Numbered from the stretch's first letter, positions 1-10,032 are shown. The stretch is 20,271 bases of DNA from Ophiostoma sp. CBS 140.51 (GCA_029298735.1 JANSLP010000463.1:1-20271); one strand, 5' to 3'. Numbers and translations: made by a program. Notes: generated by a model not told the origin, from the sequence alone.

Positions 1-624
1 CTGTTGGCAAAGCATATTGCCATTTGCCATCCTGCCCGTGGCCTTTCTTCTTCTTTTTCTTTCTTTTCAGTGTCTTCTTTTCTGTGCCTCTCGTTTCTTT
101 TTGTTTTTTTCTCTCTTTCCCAATCAATCAATAATGAGTATATTTCACATGAATGCATAATGCACACCTGAGATGACAAGATTTCTCTTTACACTCCATT
201 TGAAATCTAGCAATAACCACGCCTGCAGATGTTGTGGCCGGAGCCTTATATGATTTGTTCAATCCATACCCCTCGGTTATCGCCAGTATCCTCAGCCGAG
301 GCCACGACTGATGGCTCCCAATGCACCAACTGTTCAACCACACAGTAGAATCTTAGCCATCCCCACTTCCCCACGGGGTATTAACTGCAGCACATAGCGC
401 CAGAGTCTCCAAAATGGCCACGGCTTGCAGAAAGTCCCAACAACACGAAAGGAGAACGCAGTATAAATTCCATTCACATAAAAACAAAAAGGTCGATCAA
501 CGTTTACCTACAAAGTATGACGACAACATATTCACAAAATACAGCCGTCGTTTTTTTCCCACCATTATTTCCACTCTTGCCCTAGTCCCCGTGATATTGT
601 ATTCTGCTTTGCTCTTCCCCCACA
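1..624. other. Upstream intergenic region with no supported gene
   Basis: The first 120 bases are pyrimidine-rich on the + strand (many TTTCTT/TCTCTC runs). From about 210 to 350 the minus strand has a short open stretch with no start codon, no splice context and no family resemblance, so I do not call it. The 3' part (about 415-624) is the probable promoter and 5' leader of the hydrolase at 625. It contains a TATAAAT motif and a pyrimidine-rich stretch (about 545-615) before the ATG, as is common in fungal promoters. Confidence 0.5.
462..468 (+). promoter_or_regulatory. Candidate TATA box for the alpha/beta hydrolase
   Basis: TATAAAT lies about 160 bp upstream of the ATG at 625 and precedes a pyrimidine-rich leader. 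Position and sequence fit a fungal core promoter, but no transcription start can be read from sequence alone. Confidence 0.35.
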
Positions 625-1539
625 ATGCCTTCACCAGAAACACAGTCGCAGGTCGAGTTCTACAAGAGACTGAATGGCTACATCATGTCGGGGTCCTTTA
701 CATTGGACCTCAACCGGGATATCTCGGAGAATTTTAGCAGTCTCGCCTCCGAGCCCGCCGGTGTCACATACGAGGAGGATGTCTGTCCAGGCACGGTGCG
801 CCCCGCTATATGGTGCCTGCCTGTGGGCCTCTCCCCATCGGCACCCGTCATCCTCTACTTCCACGGCGGCGGATACTCGGCCAACTCGCCGTCGAGCCAC
901 CGCAAGATGGTGGCTCATCTGGCCAAGCGCTCCAACAGCCGTGCTCTGCTGCTCGACTACCGTCTGGCCCCGGAGCACCAGTTTCCGGCCCAGATAGACG
1001 ACGCCCTCGCGGCATACCAGTGGCTCACGGACACCCAGGGCGTTCCGGGGCTCCAGATTTCACTCGCTGGCGACTCGGCTGGCGGGAACCTGGCCGTAAC
1101 TCTCGCATTGGCCATCAAGAAGAAGTCCTTGGCCGCACCCGCCGCCGTCGTCTGCTTCTCGCCGTGGATCGACATGCGCCTATCGGGCGACGCTCACACG
1201 TCCAACCTTCAAAGTGACATTCTTGTCTTTGAGGGCGCCATGCAGCATGTTGTGCAGACCTTTGTGGGCAGCGCGTCGCTTGATGAACCGCTGCTGGATT
1301 TGTTGAATGCAGACTACACCGGGTGCCCGCCCATGTACCTGACGTCGGGCGGCAGCGAGGTGTTTCGTGACGACGCTGTCCTGCTGGCCGACACTCTTAA
1401 AAGAAGTGGCGTGGAGGTGCAGCTCAAGGTGGTCGAGGGCTTACAGCACGTGTGGGTGTTTATGGCGGGCCGGGCACGAGAGGCGGATGCAACGCTGGAG
1501 GAGGCAGCACAGTTTATCCGCAGCAAATGGGCAGCGTAG
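625..1539 (+). CDS. Alpha/beta hydrolase, hormone-sensitive-lipase (HSL) type esterase
   Basis: Intronless gene of 304 aa, a typical length for HSL-family esterases. Visible landmarks: the oxyanion-hole motif HGGGY at residues 80-84, a YRLAPEHQFPA segment at 112-122 that is characteristic of the family, the nucleophile elbow GDSAGG with Ser151, and a C-terminal catalytic His at about 275 (GLQHVW). The catalytic acid should lie in SGGSEVFRDD (241-250). Where many relatives have Asp this protein has Glu245, with Asp249/Asp250 nearby, so which residue serves is uncertain. There is no signal peptide or membrane segment, so it is probably a cytosolic ester, lactone or acyl hydrolase; the substrate is unknown. 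The start context CACAATGCC is good and no other upstream in-frame ATG is needed. A P450 gene lies 1.2 kb downstream on the same strand, compatible with shared secondary or xenobiotic metabolism, but that is inference. A possible AATAAA-type polyadenylation signal lies near 1640. Confidence 0.9.
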   Translation: MPSPETQSQVEFYKRLNGYIMSGSFTLDLNRDISENFSSLASEPAGVTYEEDVCPGTVRPAIWCLPVGLSPSAPVILYFHGGGYSANSPSSHRKMVAHLAKRSNSRALLLDYRLAPEHQFPAQIDDALAAYQWLTDTQGVPGLQISLAGDSAGGNLAVTLALAIKKKSLAAPAAVVCFSPWIDMRLSGDAHTSNLQSDILVFEGAMQHVVQTFVGSASLDEPLLDLLNADYTGCPPMYLTSGGSEVFRDDAVLLADTLKRSGVEVQLKVVEGLQHVWVFMAGRAREADATLEEAAQFIRSKWAA

Positions 1540-2710
1540 ATGCAACATAGGTGTAAGCAGTGCAGTTATGTAATGGAGCATCACTTTTGTTAATAACTTA
1601 TGTCTCCATAATCCCAATGCCGCGCAAGAAATAAGAGTATAATAAAAATGCAAAGAAAAAAAAAAGAAAAATAGAGTCCTCTGAAGACACAGATGGCAGC
1701 TGTTTGAACTGTGTGTTTGAATGTACAATGTTTCCTTGGCCGAGCTTCCCATAGCCCGTCGTATTACCCACAGTAGGCTCGTACGAGGTACGACTACCCT
1801 CTCTCGGCCGATCTCTTCTTTTCCTGGTCACTTAACTGAGACGTTCGTGGCCAATTCGTATTCAGAAACTCTGTATTGCATAGCAAAAGGCTCGTTATAC
1901 TTTGGCCCTATGAAAGTGCCGGCACATACACGCACCCGTGGGGAAATCATGTTTATATTGGGAGAGCCCTGATAAAAAAGTGAACTTTGTCTTCCGAGGC
2001 TGCCATGCTGACCCGAGGGATTTTTTGTCTATAATACCAGCCCCGGAAATTCCATCCTAGGGCTTAGGGTCACATCTGCCGTAAACTAGAGTCTTGACCC
2101 CAGACCTGCTTCTTCTTCCACTGTTATTTTAGCATCGTACACTTTCATATTGGTGGGCTACATAGACGAAGGATATCTTTCCATACAGGCCGCTATTTTG
2201 AAACCAGCATACATCGAAGTAACCATGTAGTTTGATAAATTCATTCTGTGGGCAGATAGAAAGGAAGAAAAGAATTAATGCAAGAGTCGAGAGAGAAAAT
2301 AAAAAAGAAGCTTCCTTACACCGTTTTCCTTGTCTTCCACGTCCATCTCGTCAAAATTCGCTTATATTCCCCATATTTTCCCCAGGTTTCCCCCAGATGG
2401 TAGCCCAATGCCTAACCTGAGCTGGCCATACCCGAGGGTGACGAGACGTCCTCGGCCTGGCCAACCAGCGTCTGGCAATGTCAAAGCATCGTAGCATACT
2501 ACAACGAACAGAGTACTGCCCTGTCGTATCTACAGGCAGTATTGCGCGGTATCACAGACGAGAAATGATCGACACGACGTTGGATATATAAGACCATCTG
2601 GTGATACCAGCCCTTGTCCGCTCCATGTTTTGATATGTGTTCGATAAACCTTTTCGTTCTTCCTGTCCCTCATACGCAAAACACGACCCTCGTTCCTTTT
2701 ATTGCCCAAG
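1540..2710. other. Intergenic region, hydrolase 3' side and P450 promoter
   Basis: No gene is supported in these 1.17 kb. An A-rich run at about 1648-1672 and an ATAATAAAAATG stretch near 1638 fit the hydrolase 3' UTR. Short open frames in both strands lack coding character. The right end holds a TATA-like motif at 2585 that probably serves the P450. Confidence 0.5.
2585..2592 (+). promoter_or_regulatory. Candidate TATA box for the P450 gene
   Basis: TATATAAG lies about 120 bp upstream of the P450 ATG at 2711, the usual spacing for a fungal TATA-containing promoter. Assigned from motif and position only. Confidence 0.4.
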
Positions 2711-4566
2711 ATGGCGATCCCAGCCGGTCTCTTGGACCTGTTCTTCGCTCTGCCAAAATGGCAGGCGTACCTCGGCGCCACCATTGCAGCTGTACGAGTC
2801 CTGCAGAGTGGTTTTGTTCCCTGCTTTTCATCAATAACTGGTGCCCAAAGCTAACATGGCTAACGTGACAGGCGTTCATCTGGTTCGTTGGGAGCTGCAT
2901 CTACAACCTCTACTTCCACCCGCTCCGACACTTTCCCGGCCCAAAACTCTGGGCCATGTCAAAGGTGCCGTACGCACGCGTCTACACGTCCGGCACGGGC
3001 CACCGCTCGATCTTGCAGCTGCACAAAAAGTACGGCGACATTGTCCGCATTGGACCCAGCAGCCTCTCCCTAAGCTACCCGGCGGCCTGGAATGATGTCT
3101 GCGGCCACCGCGCGCAGGGTCAGCAGGAAAACCCCAAAGACCCCGACTTTTGGCGCGACCACAAACACGCCATCATCTCCGCTAACCGCGAGGACCACGC
3201 CCGCATGCGCAAGATTTTGGCACACGGGTTTTCAGCGAAAGCCATGCAGGCCCAGCAGCCCCTCATCCTCCGCTACGTGACTATGATGACGGACAAGCTC
3301 AAGCTGGCCGTTCGTGAGCAGCAATCGCAAAACGTTGTGGCGTGGTACAACTGGACGACGTTTGATGTTATTGGCGATCTCGTGTTTGGTGAGCCCTTTG
3401 GCTGCTTGGACAAGACCCACTACCACCCTTGGGTGGCCCTCATTTTTGAACACATCCGCGGCACGGCCTTGCTCGCCGCGCTGCGCAAGTTTCCCTTTGC
3501 CGAGCAGATCAAGACCATGATGATGACCAAGGAGTTGACCGAGAAATACAATGCCCACCTGGCTCTGGGACGTGCCAATGTCGACAAGCGCCTGGCCTAC
3601 ACGGAGCCCCGCGATGACTTTCTCGAGTCCTTGGCTCGGGCCCGTGAAAAGGGAGTATGTTCACAGCGAGCAGCAAGTTTAAAATGTTTCTATGTTTGTA
3701 GTACGTTACGCTGACCACTCGTGCACAGTTAATTTCCTACGAGGAGATCTTGGATACCAGCGAGATTAGCATCGTCGGTGGATCAGAAACGGTAGCCTCC
3801 CCTTTTCCCTTGCCCCTTCCTCTCTTCTTCACGACGTACACTTAATCTGACGATGCTTAGACGGCTACTGCTCTCTCGGGTGCTACCTATCTGCTGGCCA
3901 CAAACCCGGATGCTCTCAAGAAGCTGGCCGAAGAGATCCGCACCTCGTTCCGCCACGAAGACGAGATTGACCTCATCTCTGTCCAGAGGCTCAAGTTCTT
4001 GATGGCGGTGATCCACGAGTCCATGCGCCTCTACTCGCCTGTGCCTGCTGGTATGCCGCGCCGCGCATCCGAAGCCGGCTTCATGACGGCGAGAGGCGAA
4101 TTTGTTCCCCCTGGTGTATGCCTTCCTCTCGTGGCTTTATTTAGAATAAGCGACTGGTGATGAACACCTGCTAACTTGCGTTAGACCGACCTGGCCATCT
4201 GGCAGTGGTCCCTGTTCCACAATCCCAAGTACTTTACCGACGCTGAGGCCTTTATCCCTGAAAGATGGATGGGCGACGAGCGCTTCGCAGGCGATAAGCT
4301 GGATGCTTGCCAGCCCTTCTCCGTCGGCCCCAGAAACTGCATTGGTAAAAAGTAGGCTTGCCATCCACCTTGAATTCGAATAAACACAAGACTAACACTA
4401 TTTCAGCCTCGCGTACGCCGAGATGCGCCTGATCCTGGCCCGGATGCTGTGGAACTTTGACATTGAGCTTGATCCCCGCAGCACCAACTGGTTCGAGCGC
4501 AACGAGGTCTTCTTGTTGTGGGAGAAGCCAGATTTGTATATCAAGTTGAAGGAGAGGGCGTTGTAG
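2711..4566 (+). CDS. Cytochrome P450 monooxygenase (isotrichodermin C-15 hydroxylase-like / CYP65-type)
   Basis: Six exons join without a stop: 2711-2791, 2872-3654, 3729-3791, 3861-4115, 4185-4351 and 4407-4566, giving 502 aa, full length for a fungal microsomal P450. The five introns (80, 74, 69, 69 and 55 nt) all have GT-AG ends and CTAAC/CTGAC-like branch points. A hydrophobic N-terminal segment (about residues 20-40) looks like the ER membrane anchor and is followed by FPGPKLWA. The I-helix oxygen-binding motif is GGSETT (305-310), the K-helix ExxR is E362-R365, PERW is at 419-422 and the heme loop is FSVGPRNCIG (439-448) with Cys446 as heme ligand. The segment ISANREDHARMRKILAHGFS is typical of the isotrichodermin C-15 hydroxylase-like group, which acts on terpenoids and other small molecules. 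The substrate here is unknown, and no trichothecene genes are visible nearby. It needs an NADPH-P450 reductase encoded elsewhere. A possible AATAAA signal lies near 4590. Confidence 0.93.
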
Positions 4567-5155
4567 GCGGGTTAGTGTTGGGTGTACAAATAAAATTTAA
4601 ATTCAGTCAGTACATTTATTTTATTTTCCCCAGACCGTTCAGGCCGGTTTACACCAGTTGTGTTTGAGAGAAACAATGGAACTATGATGCTGGACTCCAA
4701 GGCTATTGTTATTTGATGGCTTGCCCAGACACTATTATTGTCTCGCTAAAGGCTTGGCTTAATGAAAAGGAAGAGACAAAGAGCGCCGCCGTGTCGGTGA
4801 TTGCCTTAACCAACGACTTCAACCGCTTCAGCCCTCAACGCCTTTCGGCGCTAAGAGCGTTTAGCAGGTCTGAAGAGGCCCTGGGCAAAGCCCAGACCTT
4901 CGATGGGAGTCAGGTATAAGTTGGTGTAAGTGGCTCGAAGAGACAATGGTGCAGCCTCCTTTTCGCTTATATGTGCGATGATTTGGAAAAATAAAAATAG
5001 TAAACGTGGGCTAGGCATAGAAGAGGGGGCAGAGGACAGCATAAATGGAGACGCAGCCCCGGTTGTGTAGCTTTTCAAAGTGCCCTCCCATTCTTATGAC
5101 ATTTGCAATACTTTTCAGATATTTCAACGCTTCATCTCTTCTAAACCTTGAAAAG
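4567..5155. other. Intergenic region between P450 and secreted-protein gene
   Basis: No supported gene. The first 70 bases carry AT-rich 3' UTR sequence of the P450, including AATAAAATTTAAAT. The remainder is the likely promoter and 5' leader of the secreted protein. An upstream in-frame ATG at 5045 would extend that protein by 37 residues ahead of its signal peptide and is therefore disfavoured. Confidence 0.5.
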
Positions 5156-5947
5156 ATGAAGGGCATCCTCCACATATCTGTCCTGGGCCTGGTGGCCACA
5201 AACACGGCCTTGGCCTCCCGTTGTCGTCCCAAGTCTAGCTCTTCTGCTTCGGTTATCCTATCGTCCAGCTCTGTTCTCCCATCATCTTTGAGCCCTATCC
5301 CATCGTCGTCACCATCGTCGCCGTTGCCTTCGTCTTCGTCCAGTCCGATCCCGTCATCTTCACCATCTTCACCTGTGCCATCATCCTCCCCTTTGTCCTC
5401 ACCAATCCCCTCCTCATCGCCATCGCCATCATCATCATCATCATCTCCTCCCGTACTGCAGCCGACATGCAACACGAACGTCGTCGAAAACCCCTATTTT
5501 ACCCAGGGTTTTGCCCACTGGACACCCGGCGGCAGCTCCTCGCCGACTACCATGCTCAACTGCGGCAACGGTATGCTGGGCTGCGCCGACCTCAAGTACA
5601 TCAACTCTATCGGCGGCACTTCGAGCGTCTCGCAAACGGTATACACGGGCGGCGTTGGTGACGTCTACGGCATCCAGTTGTCGTACAATGTCAAGTACCG
5701 GACGACGTTCTTAACCCTAAAGTGTACATTGACGGGCGACGACGGCAACGGCAACACGCTGACGTCGTGGTCGCTGACACTCGACAACCAGGCGCTGGGC
5801 GACAGCAACGAGTCGAACAGCTACATTACCAGTTTTAATGCGCAGACAGAGTACTCGACCCTGACCTGCCAGATCAGTGGGTCGACGACGCAAGAGGATG
5901 TGGGCGAGGTGTACCTCTCGTATATGGCCATCTACAAGTACTGTTAA
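5156..5947 (+). CDS. Secreted Ser/Pro-rich protein with C-terminal carbohydrate-binding-like domain
   Basis: The start at 5156 is chosen because it begins with a clear signal peptide (MKGILHISVLGLVATNTALA, residues 1-20, likely cut after ALA). An in-frame ATG at 5045 would bury this signal. The mature protein has three parts: a short basic start (SRCRPK), a low-complexity Ser/Pro linker (about 27-100) built from SSPIPSSSP-like units that should be heavily O-mannosylated, and a compact domain (about 105-263). The domain opens with CNTNVVENPYFTQGFAHWTP, resembling the NxxFE/F...W opening of CBM4/9-like or other galactose-binding jelly-roll modules. It has six cysteines (105, 136, 143, 190, 238, 263) that could form three disulfides. 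No catalytic motif is visible, so a cell-wall or extracellular polysaccharide-binding role is likely but unproven. There is no GPI-anchor signal, because the protein ends in KYC. Total 263 aa, single exon. Confidence 0.8.
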   Translation: MKGILHISVLGLVATNTALASRCRPKSSSSASVILSSSSVLPSSLSPIPSSSPSSPLPSSSSSPIPSSSPSSPVPSSSPLSSPIPSSSPSPSSSSSSPPVLQPTCNTNVVENPYFTQGFAHWTPGGSSSPTTMLNCGNGMLGCADLKYINSIGGTSSVSQTVYTGGVGDVYGIQLSYNVKYRTTFLTLKCTLTGDDGNGNTLTSWSLTLDNQALGDSNESNSYITSFNAQTEYSTLTCQISGSTTQEDVGEVYLSYMAIYKYC

Positions 5948-6488
5948 GTGGGATGATATTGGGGGGATAGGACTGGATTGTTTTGCATCTAGACGTCGTA
6001 CTGTACGCGATATCTTCTGTCTGTCCTTAGTTTTATTCACAGCGCCATGCCATAAGCACGACGTACTATACACCGGCACGCTGTGAAGTTCGCAATATAA
6101 AGTTCCAGTAATGCCATATGGTTGCAAAAAAGGAAAGGAGCTACACCGAGGTCCACCTCACATCAGTGACCCTAGCCCTAGATGAATACTCGCAACGCAT
6201 CAATAATGCATTTGCATAATGTCTTCGCATCTATTGCTGCTATGCCGTGTGAAGCAAGTGCTGATGAACCAAAGTAAAACGTAGCAGCGGTTCATGTGCT
6301 CGATTACTTGCTTGATAGAGCAGCACCATGGCGGCTGCATATGGAAATCTGAATCTAGGCAACTATAGGGGCCAAAACCAAGACTGGCTTTTGTTATTGA
6401 TGCCCAATGGTGTTTTGACAGTTGCTAGGATTTGGCGACAGCGGCGGCACAAGTGAGTACAAGTGCCTTTTATTTCATATTAATCATC
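5948..6488. other. Intergenic region, no gene seen
   Basis: These 540 bases hold the 3' side of the secreted-protein gene (AATATAAAG near 6093) and otherwise non-coding sequence. A 7-bp inverted repeat (ATGAACC ... GGTTCAT, about 6264-6296) is too short to interpret. I see no tRNA, promoter or repeat that I can support. Confidence 0.45.
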
Positions 6489-6909
6489 TTAGTGATTTGA
6501 GTCGATGCTGTATACGGGCCGCTGGCGAAAGCTGCTGCCCTGAGGGTCCGGAAATGTGACCCGGAGGTACGTCGGCTTCCAGGTGTAAACTAGGTCGCTG
6601 GTCTCGGTAAACCACCACACAATAAACTGTATCACATCAGTTTTGATGACCAAAAAAAGAAAAGAAGAAAAAAAAAAAAAAAAAAAAAGGTGGGGGGGGG
6701 GGGGAAGAAAAATAGCAACACGACCACCAGCACACATCCACACTCACCTTCAATTCCTGGAGGGAAACTACGACGTCAAAGGGCCCGACGACGTTACTGC
6801 TAAGGACAATGTCGGATATGTAGCCACCACGGGGTGCAAACTGAAACGTAATGGTCGCATGCATTCGCAGTGACAATTTGATGAATTCTTTTGGCCAGTT
6901 TTTCCCGTG
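6489..6909 (-). CDS. Possible 3' exons of an unrecognised multi-exon gene, or a gene remnant
   Basis: Reading the minus strand, an open exon 6909-6748 (54 codons) ends at a strong donor (GTGAGTG) and joins in phase 0 to 6626-6489 (45 codons plus stop) across a 121-nt intron ending ATACAG. The joined product contains HATITFQFAPRGGYISD and YTWKPTYLRVTFPDPQG, which look protein-like, but I recognise no family. Upstream, phase-compatible exons are possible at 7183-7029 and about 7390-7269. They have donors GTAAGA and GTAAGAA, an acceptor CTACAG, and several Cys residues in their translation. No ATG opens this chain, so the gene is either incompletely modelled or a decayed remnant. The main intron carries a long homopyrimidine tract on the coding strand (A21 and G13 runs on the + strand). 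Convergent with the secreted-protein gene and downstream of the MFS gene on the same strand. Confidence 0.3.
6647..6711. repeat. Homopurine tract with poly-A and poly-G runs
   Basis: A purine stretch, interrupted only by one T, contains an uninterrupted run of about 21 A (6668-6688) followed closely by 13 G (6692-6704). It falls within the candidate minus-strand intron 6747-6627, where it reads as a strong polypyrimidine tract. Run lengths in such tracts are prone to sequencing error. Confidence 0.8.
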
Positions 6910-7518
6910 CTGAAGGGCGCTATAGTTTACCTTGATCCGTCTTTCAGGTTACCATTTCCCTTTTTAGTAAATGTCAAATGTCAACGGCAGTGTTGCCTCG
7001 AATGAGTGTTGTGTCGGATTTATCTTACATAGTAACAATGCATTGTTTCTCGCCCTCTCTCGACACATGGAAGAGTGCAGAGTCCCAACAATTGCTGCCA
7101 GCTTGCCGGAAGAGGATGGCCACATTTCACACCACGACGCATCCTTCCTGTCCAGACTAACTTTTGTCCTACATAAATAGTGCCTGTAGAGCTTATTGGT
7201 ACATTTACACCAGTGATTAAGCTTACACACATATGTTAGTTTGTTGTCAAGAAGCAGTTGTTTCTTACCAAAACGGCAGTCGCACGGGGTGGACCGCCAA
7301 GCCGATCCTATGGAAGCCACAAAGCTTAATTGAAGATCACCAACATCGCAATCACTATTCTCATGGCATTGTCTTATATAGCGAACAGTTATATAATTCT
7401 AGTAGTAGGAATAACCTGACAAATAAATAGGAGATATAGAAAGAAAGAAACCACCAGTCACTACACTCCTCTCCAACACCGCACTAACCTCTTGTTGTCT
7501 GTCCTCACCCCCTCCTCT
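6910..7518. other. Region between the candidate minus-strand exons and the MFS stop codon
   Basis: About 600 bases without a firm gene. The stretch holds the speculative upstream exons of the 6489-6909 minus-strand candidate (7183-7029 and about 7390-7269) and the 3' UTR of the MFS gene. A TATATAAG motif on the minus strand at 7380-7373 is only a few bases from the nearest ATG, so it is not a convincing promoter. Confidence 0.35.
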
Positions 7519-9168
7519 TTAGTAAATGTACACAAACTGATCATTCTGCTTGTCCGTCAGATCCTTCTCGGCGACCTCATCGAGCGCCTGCTCCTGACCC
7601 TTGCTCATGGTGACCTTGCTCTGCATGGAGGCGTCGACGACGTCGGCATTCTTGCCGGCAGCAATGCGCTGCTTGCGCTTCTGGCGGTTGAGGAACAGCA
7701 GGTTGGCGACCTGGAAGCAGCAGGCGGCAATCAGAGCGATGAAAATACCCAAAACGGCACGGATGCCGGGCTTGTAGTACGGTGCTTGGGTCGAGGAGAA
7801 CAAAAGAGGACCCGAAAGGGCACCAGCCGAGACGCCGGCCTGGACCACCGACAGCATGGTGGACTTTTTGGTGGCGCCGGCGGTGTTGGCAATGGCCCAC
7901 GAGAGAATAAGGGGGTTGGCGGCAAAGAGGAAGGCACAAAGGTAGTAGGCCACGAGGAGAGCAGGCTGGGACGAGTGGGTACGCGGCAGGGCGTAGAGCA
8001 TAGCCGTACCGGCAATGGCCGGAACGGTGAAACCGATAATGACGGCGGACTTGATCTTGGCCTTTTGGGCGGCCCAGCAGGACAACAAGATAATGACGAG
8101 CTGCATAAAGCCAAAGGGGATGTTGAGAAGCGAGGTCTGGAACTTGTCAAAGCCGAAGCCCTCGATAATGAGCGTGCCAAAGGCCGAGGTCATGCCGGAG
8201 GCCATGTTGGGCAGGATAATCATGGCGACCCACAACCACGACTTGGGCTCGAGGGCAACTTCGATGACGTGGCGCCAGTTGAAGCTGTGGTTGATCTCGC
8301 CCGTCTGGTTGACTCTCAACCGCTCGATGCCCTGGATGCGTTCTTCTTCAGTCAGGAAGCGGGCGACGGAGATGTCATTGTCGAGCTTCCAGTAGACGAT
8401 GGGGGCGGAGATGATTGTCAGGAGGCCAGCGAAGAGGAAGATGCTGCACACACCCATGTTAGTAATTGCAATGTAGGGGGTCGTGGTTATTTGAATAGCG
8501 CGGGGGAGGGATGCTCACATCTGCCACGGACGAAGAAGATCCGACTCAATGTGGCCGAGACCATAGGAAATAGCCGCCGCGGCCATGGTCGACAAACCGT
8601 TCATGCCGTTCCAAATGGCAATGCGCACGGGCTGCTCCGACCGACGGTACCACAGCGCCGTCATGTAGGTAAACAGGGGTAGGCAGCCGGCCTCGAATAG
8701 ACCCAAGAAGAAGCGCGCGGCCAGCAAGCCGGAAAAACTCTTGCAGCTGGCAATGCTGGCCTCGGCAATGCCCCACCCCAGCGTCATGGCGGGCATCAAA
8801 ATCTTGGGCGGGACCTTCACAATCAGCATGGCCGAGAAGGGCTGCCAGGCCAGCTGGGCAATGGCGGCAATGGAGCTGACCAAGGAGTACTGGTTGCCTG
8901 TGAGTCCAGTGTCCTGCTGGAGGCCAAAGAGGGCACTGGTCGACAGCACAGCCTTGTCAAAGACTTGAAGAAAGTAGACCCAGGTCAGCAACACCAAAAT
9001 GGTCTTGTCCGTCTTGCGGCGGATACGCTTGTTCTGTTCTTCCGTCAGGTTGACGAGGACAGCGTCGCCGGCGGTGTGGCTGGTGGTGTCGAGGGCCTCA
9101 ACGGGATCCATGGCCATGCTCTTGGCGTCGCCCGAGACGTCGTGAGCGGCCTCAATGTCAGTGCCCAT
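7519..9168 (-). CDS. MFS transporter, allantoate permease / anion:cation symporter (ACS) type
   Basis: Two exons on the minus strand, 9168-8519 and 8443-7519, join across a 75-nt intron (GTGAGC...TGTGCAG, branch TACTAAC) into 524 aa. About 12 transmembrane helices are visible as two blocks of hydrophobic segments with a central loop (TEEERIQGIERLRVNQTGE). That loop and the signature RFFLGLFEAGCLPLF (152-166) followed by WYRRSEQPVR (173-182) are hallmarks of fungal Dal5/allantoate-permease-like ACS transporters. These carry organic anions such as allantoate, vitamins or sugar acids across the plasma membrane. The cytosolic N-terminus (1-55) is acidic and polar. The start at 9168 is preceded by a CATC context and lies downstream of a TATATAAG box. 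The gene is divergent from the DHDPS-family aldolase at 10312, suggesting coordinated uptake and breakdown of one substrate (inference). A long open frame on the opposite strand is a shadow of this gene. Confidence 0.93.
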
Positions 9169-9345
9169 GATGGTGGTGGTGTGTGAGGGGGTTGGTTCTG
9201 GTGTTGTGATGGTGATGGTGAAGAAGAAAAAATCAAAGATAAGAGAGAAAAATGACTGAGCTCAAGTCACTTGCAGTCAGATGAGTGTGATGATCGAGAG
9301 TGATCAACAAGACCTGCATTCACTCAACCAGTGGATCCGCGGCAT

Positions 9346-9353
9346 CTTATATA
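9346..9353 (-). promoter_or_regulatory. Candidate TATA box of the MFS gene
   Basis: TATATAAG on the minus strand, about 180 bp upstream of the MFS ATG at 9168. Spacing and sequence fit a core promoter. Confidence 0.4.
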
Positions 9354-10032
9354 CATCAAGTCGAGTGTGATTGATCTCAAAGAAACAGAAGGACAAAAGG
9401 GACGAAAGGAGAGGAGATGCGGCGATTGATTGACAGTCTGGGGTAAACCAGGTGTCGGGTGGAGTCAATTCTCTTCGTAGCGCATGTCCAATCTACGAGA
9501 AGGCCATCTTTCCATTTGTTCATCTTGCATTTTTCCTCTTTTGTCCATTCTTGCTCGTGCCTGCCCGGTTTCTCCAGTTTCTAGTCTCCTCTATTGTGCC
9601 CTCTATCTTTCAATCTCTGCCGCTATCAAACCACGAGGCTCCATACCTGCGCGCTAGTGATAGCAGTCGTTGCCCCCTGTGATAAGTTATCCGGGGAGAG
9701 ACGACAGCGGGCAGCGGTCTCTGGAGGCGACACCGTCGGCCTGTGTCGCCTCCTTTCCCTTGTCTCCTCCTGTCCTCTCCAAAGCGTGGGAAGCGATTGG
9801 CCAGCTTCGTCGGTGTCCTGCGATTCGCTGCCAACTGCTCTTTCCGACAGACACGTGGAGCCCGCTAAAAACGACCGCTAAACCTAACAGTAGATAGCGC
9901 CGGCACCCCCTCACAGCATTCAGCGTGCCGGCCATTGTCCCAGCACTGTGGGTGCTCTCTCGCCGGCTGGCAACAACGCCGTTCAAGCCAAGTGTGCATC
10001 ATGCATATCATGTGTGGCACACCACTTACTAC

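Noticed and set aside
210..350. Short minus-strand open stretch near the left edge, possibly a terminal exon
   Set aside because: No start, no convincing acceptor, no family resemblance, and only about 40 codons.
5045..5155. In-frame upstream ATG extending the secreted protein by 37 residues
   Set aside because: The extension would place polar sequence ahead of a clear signal peptide beginning at 5156, so the internal ATG is the likelier start.
5011..5475. 154-codon minus-strand frame rich in Asp, Glu and Gly
   Set aside because: It is the reverse complement of the Ser/Pro repeat coding region (TCG/TCA/CCA codons read backwards). The + strand has the signal peptide and cysteine-bearing domain.
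7492..8682. 396-codon open frame on the + strand
   Set aside because: It lies antisense to the MFS transporter and runs across that gene's intron. Its Gly/Asp/Arg-rich translation is the usual shadow of a GC-rich membrane-protein gene, and the opposite strand has clear family motifs.
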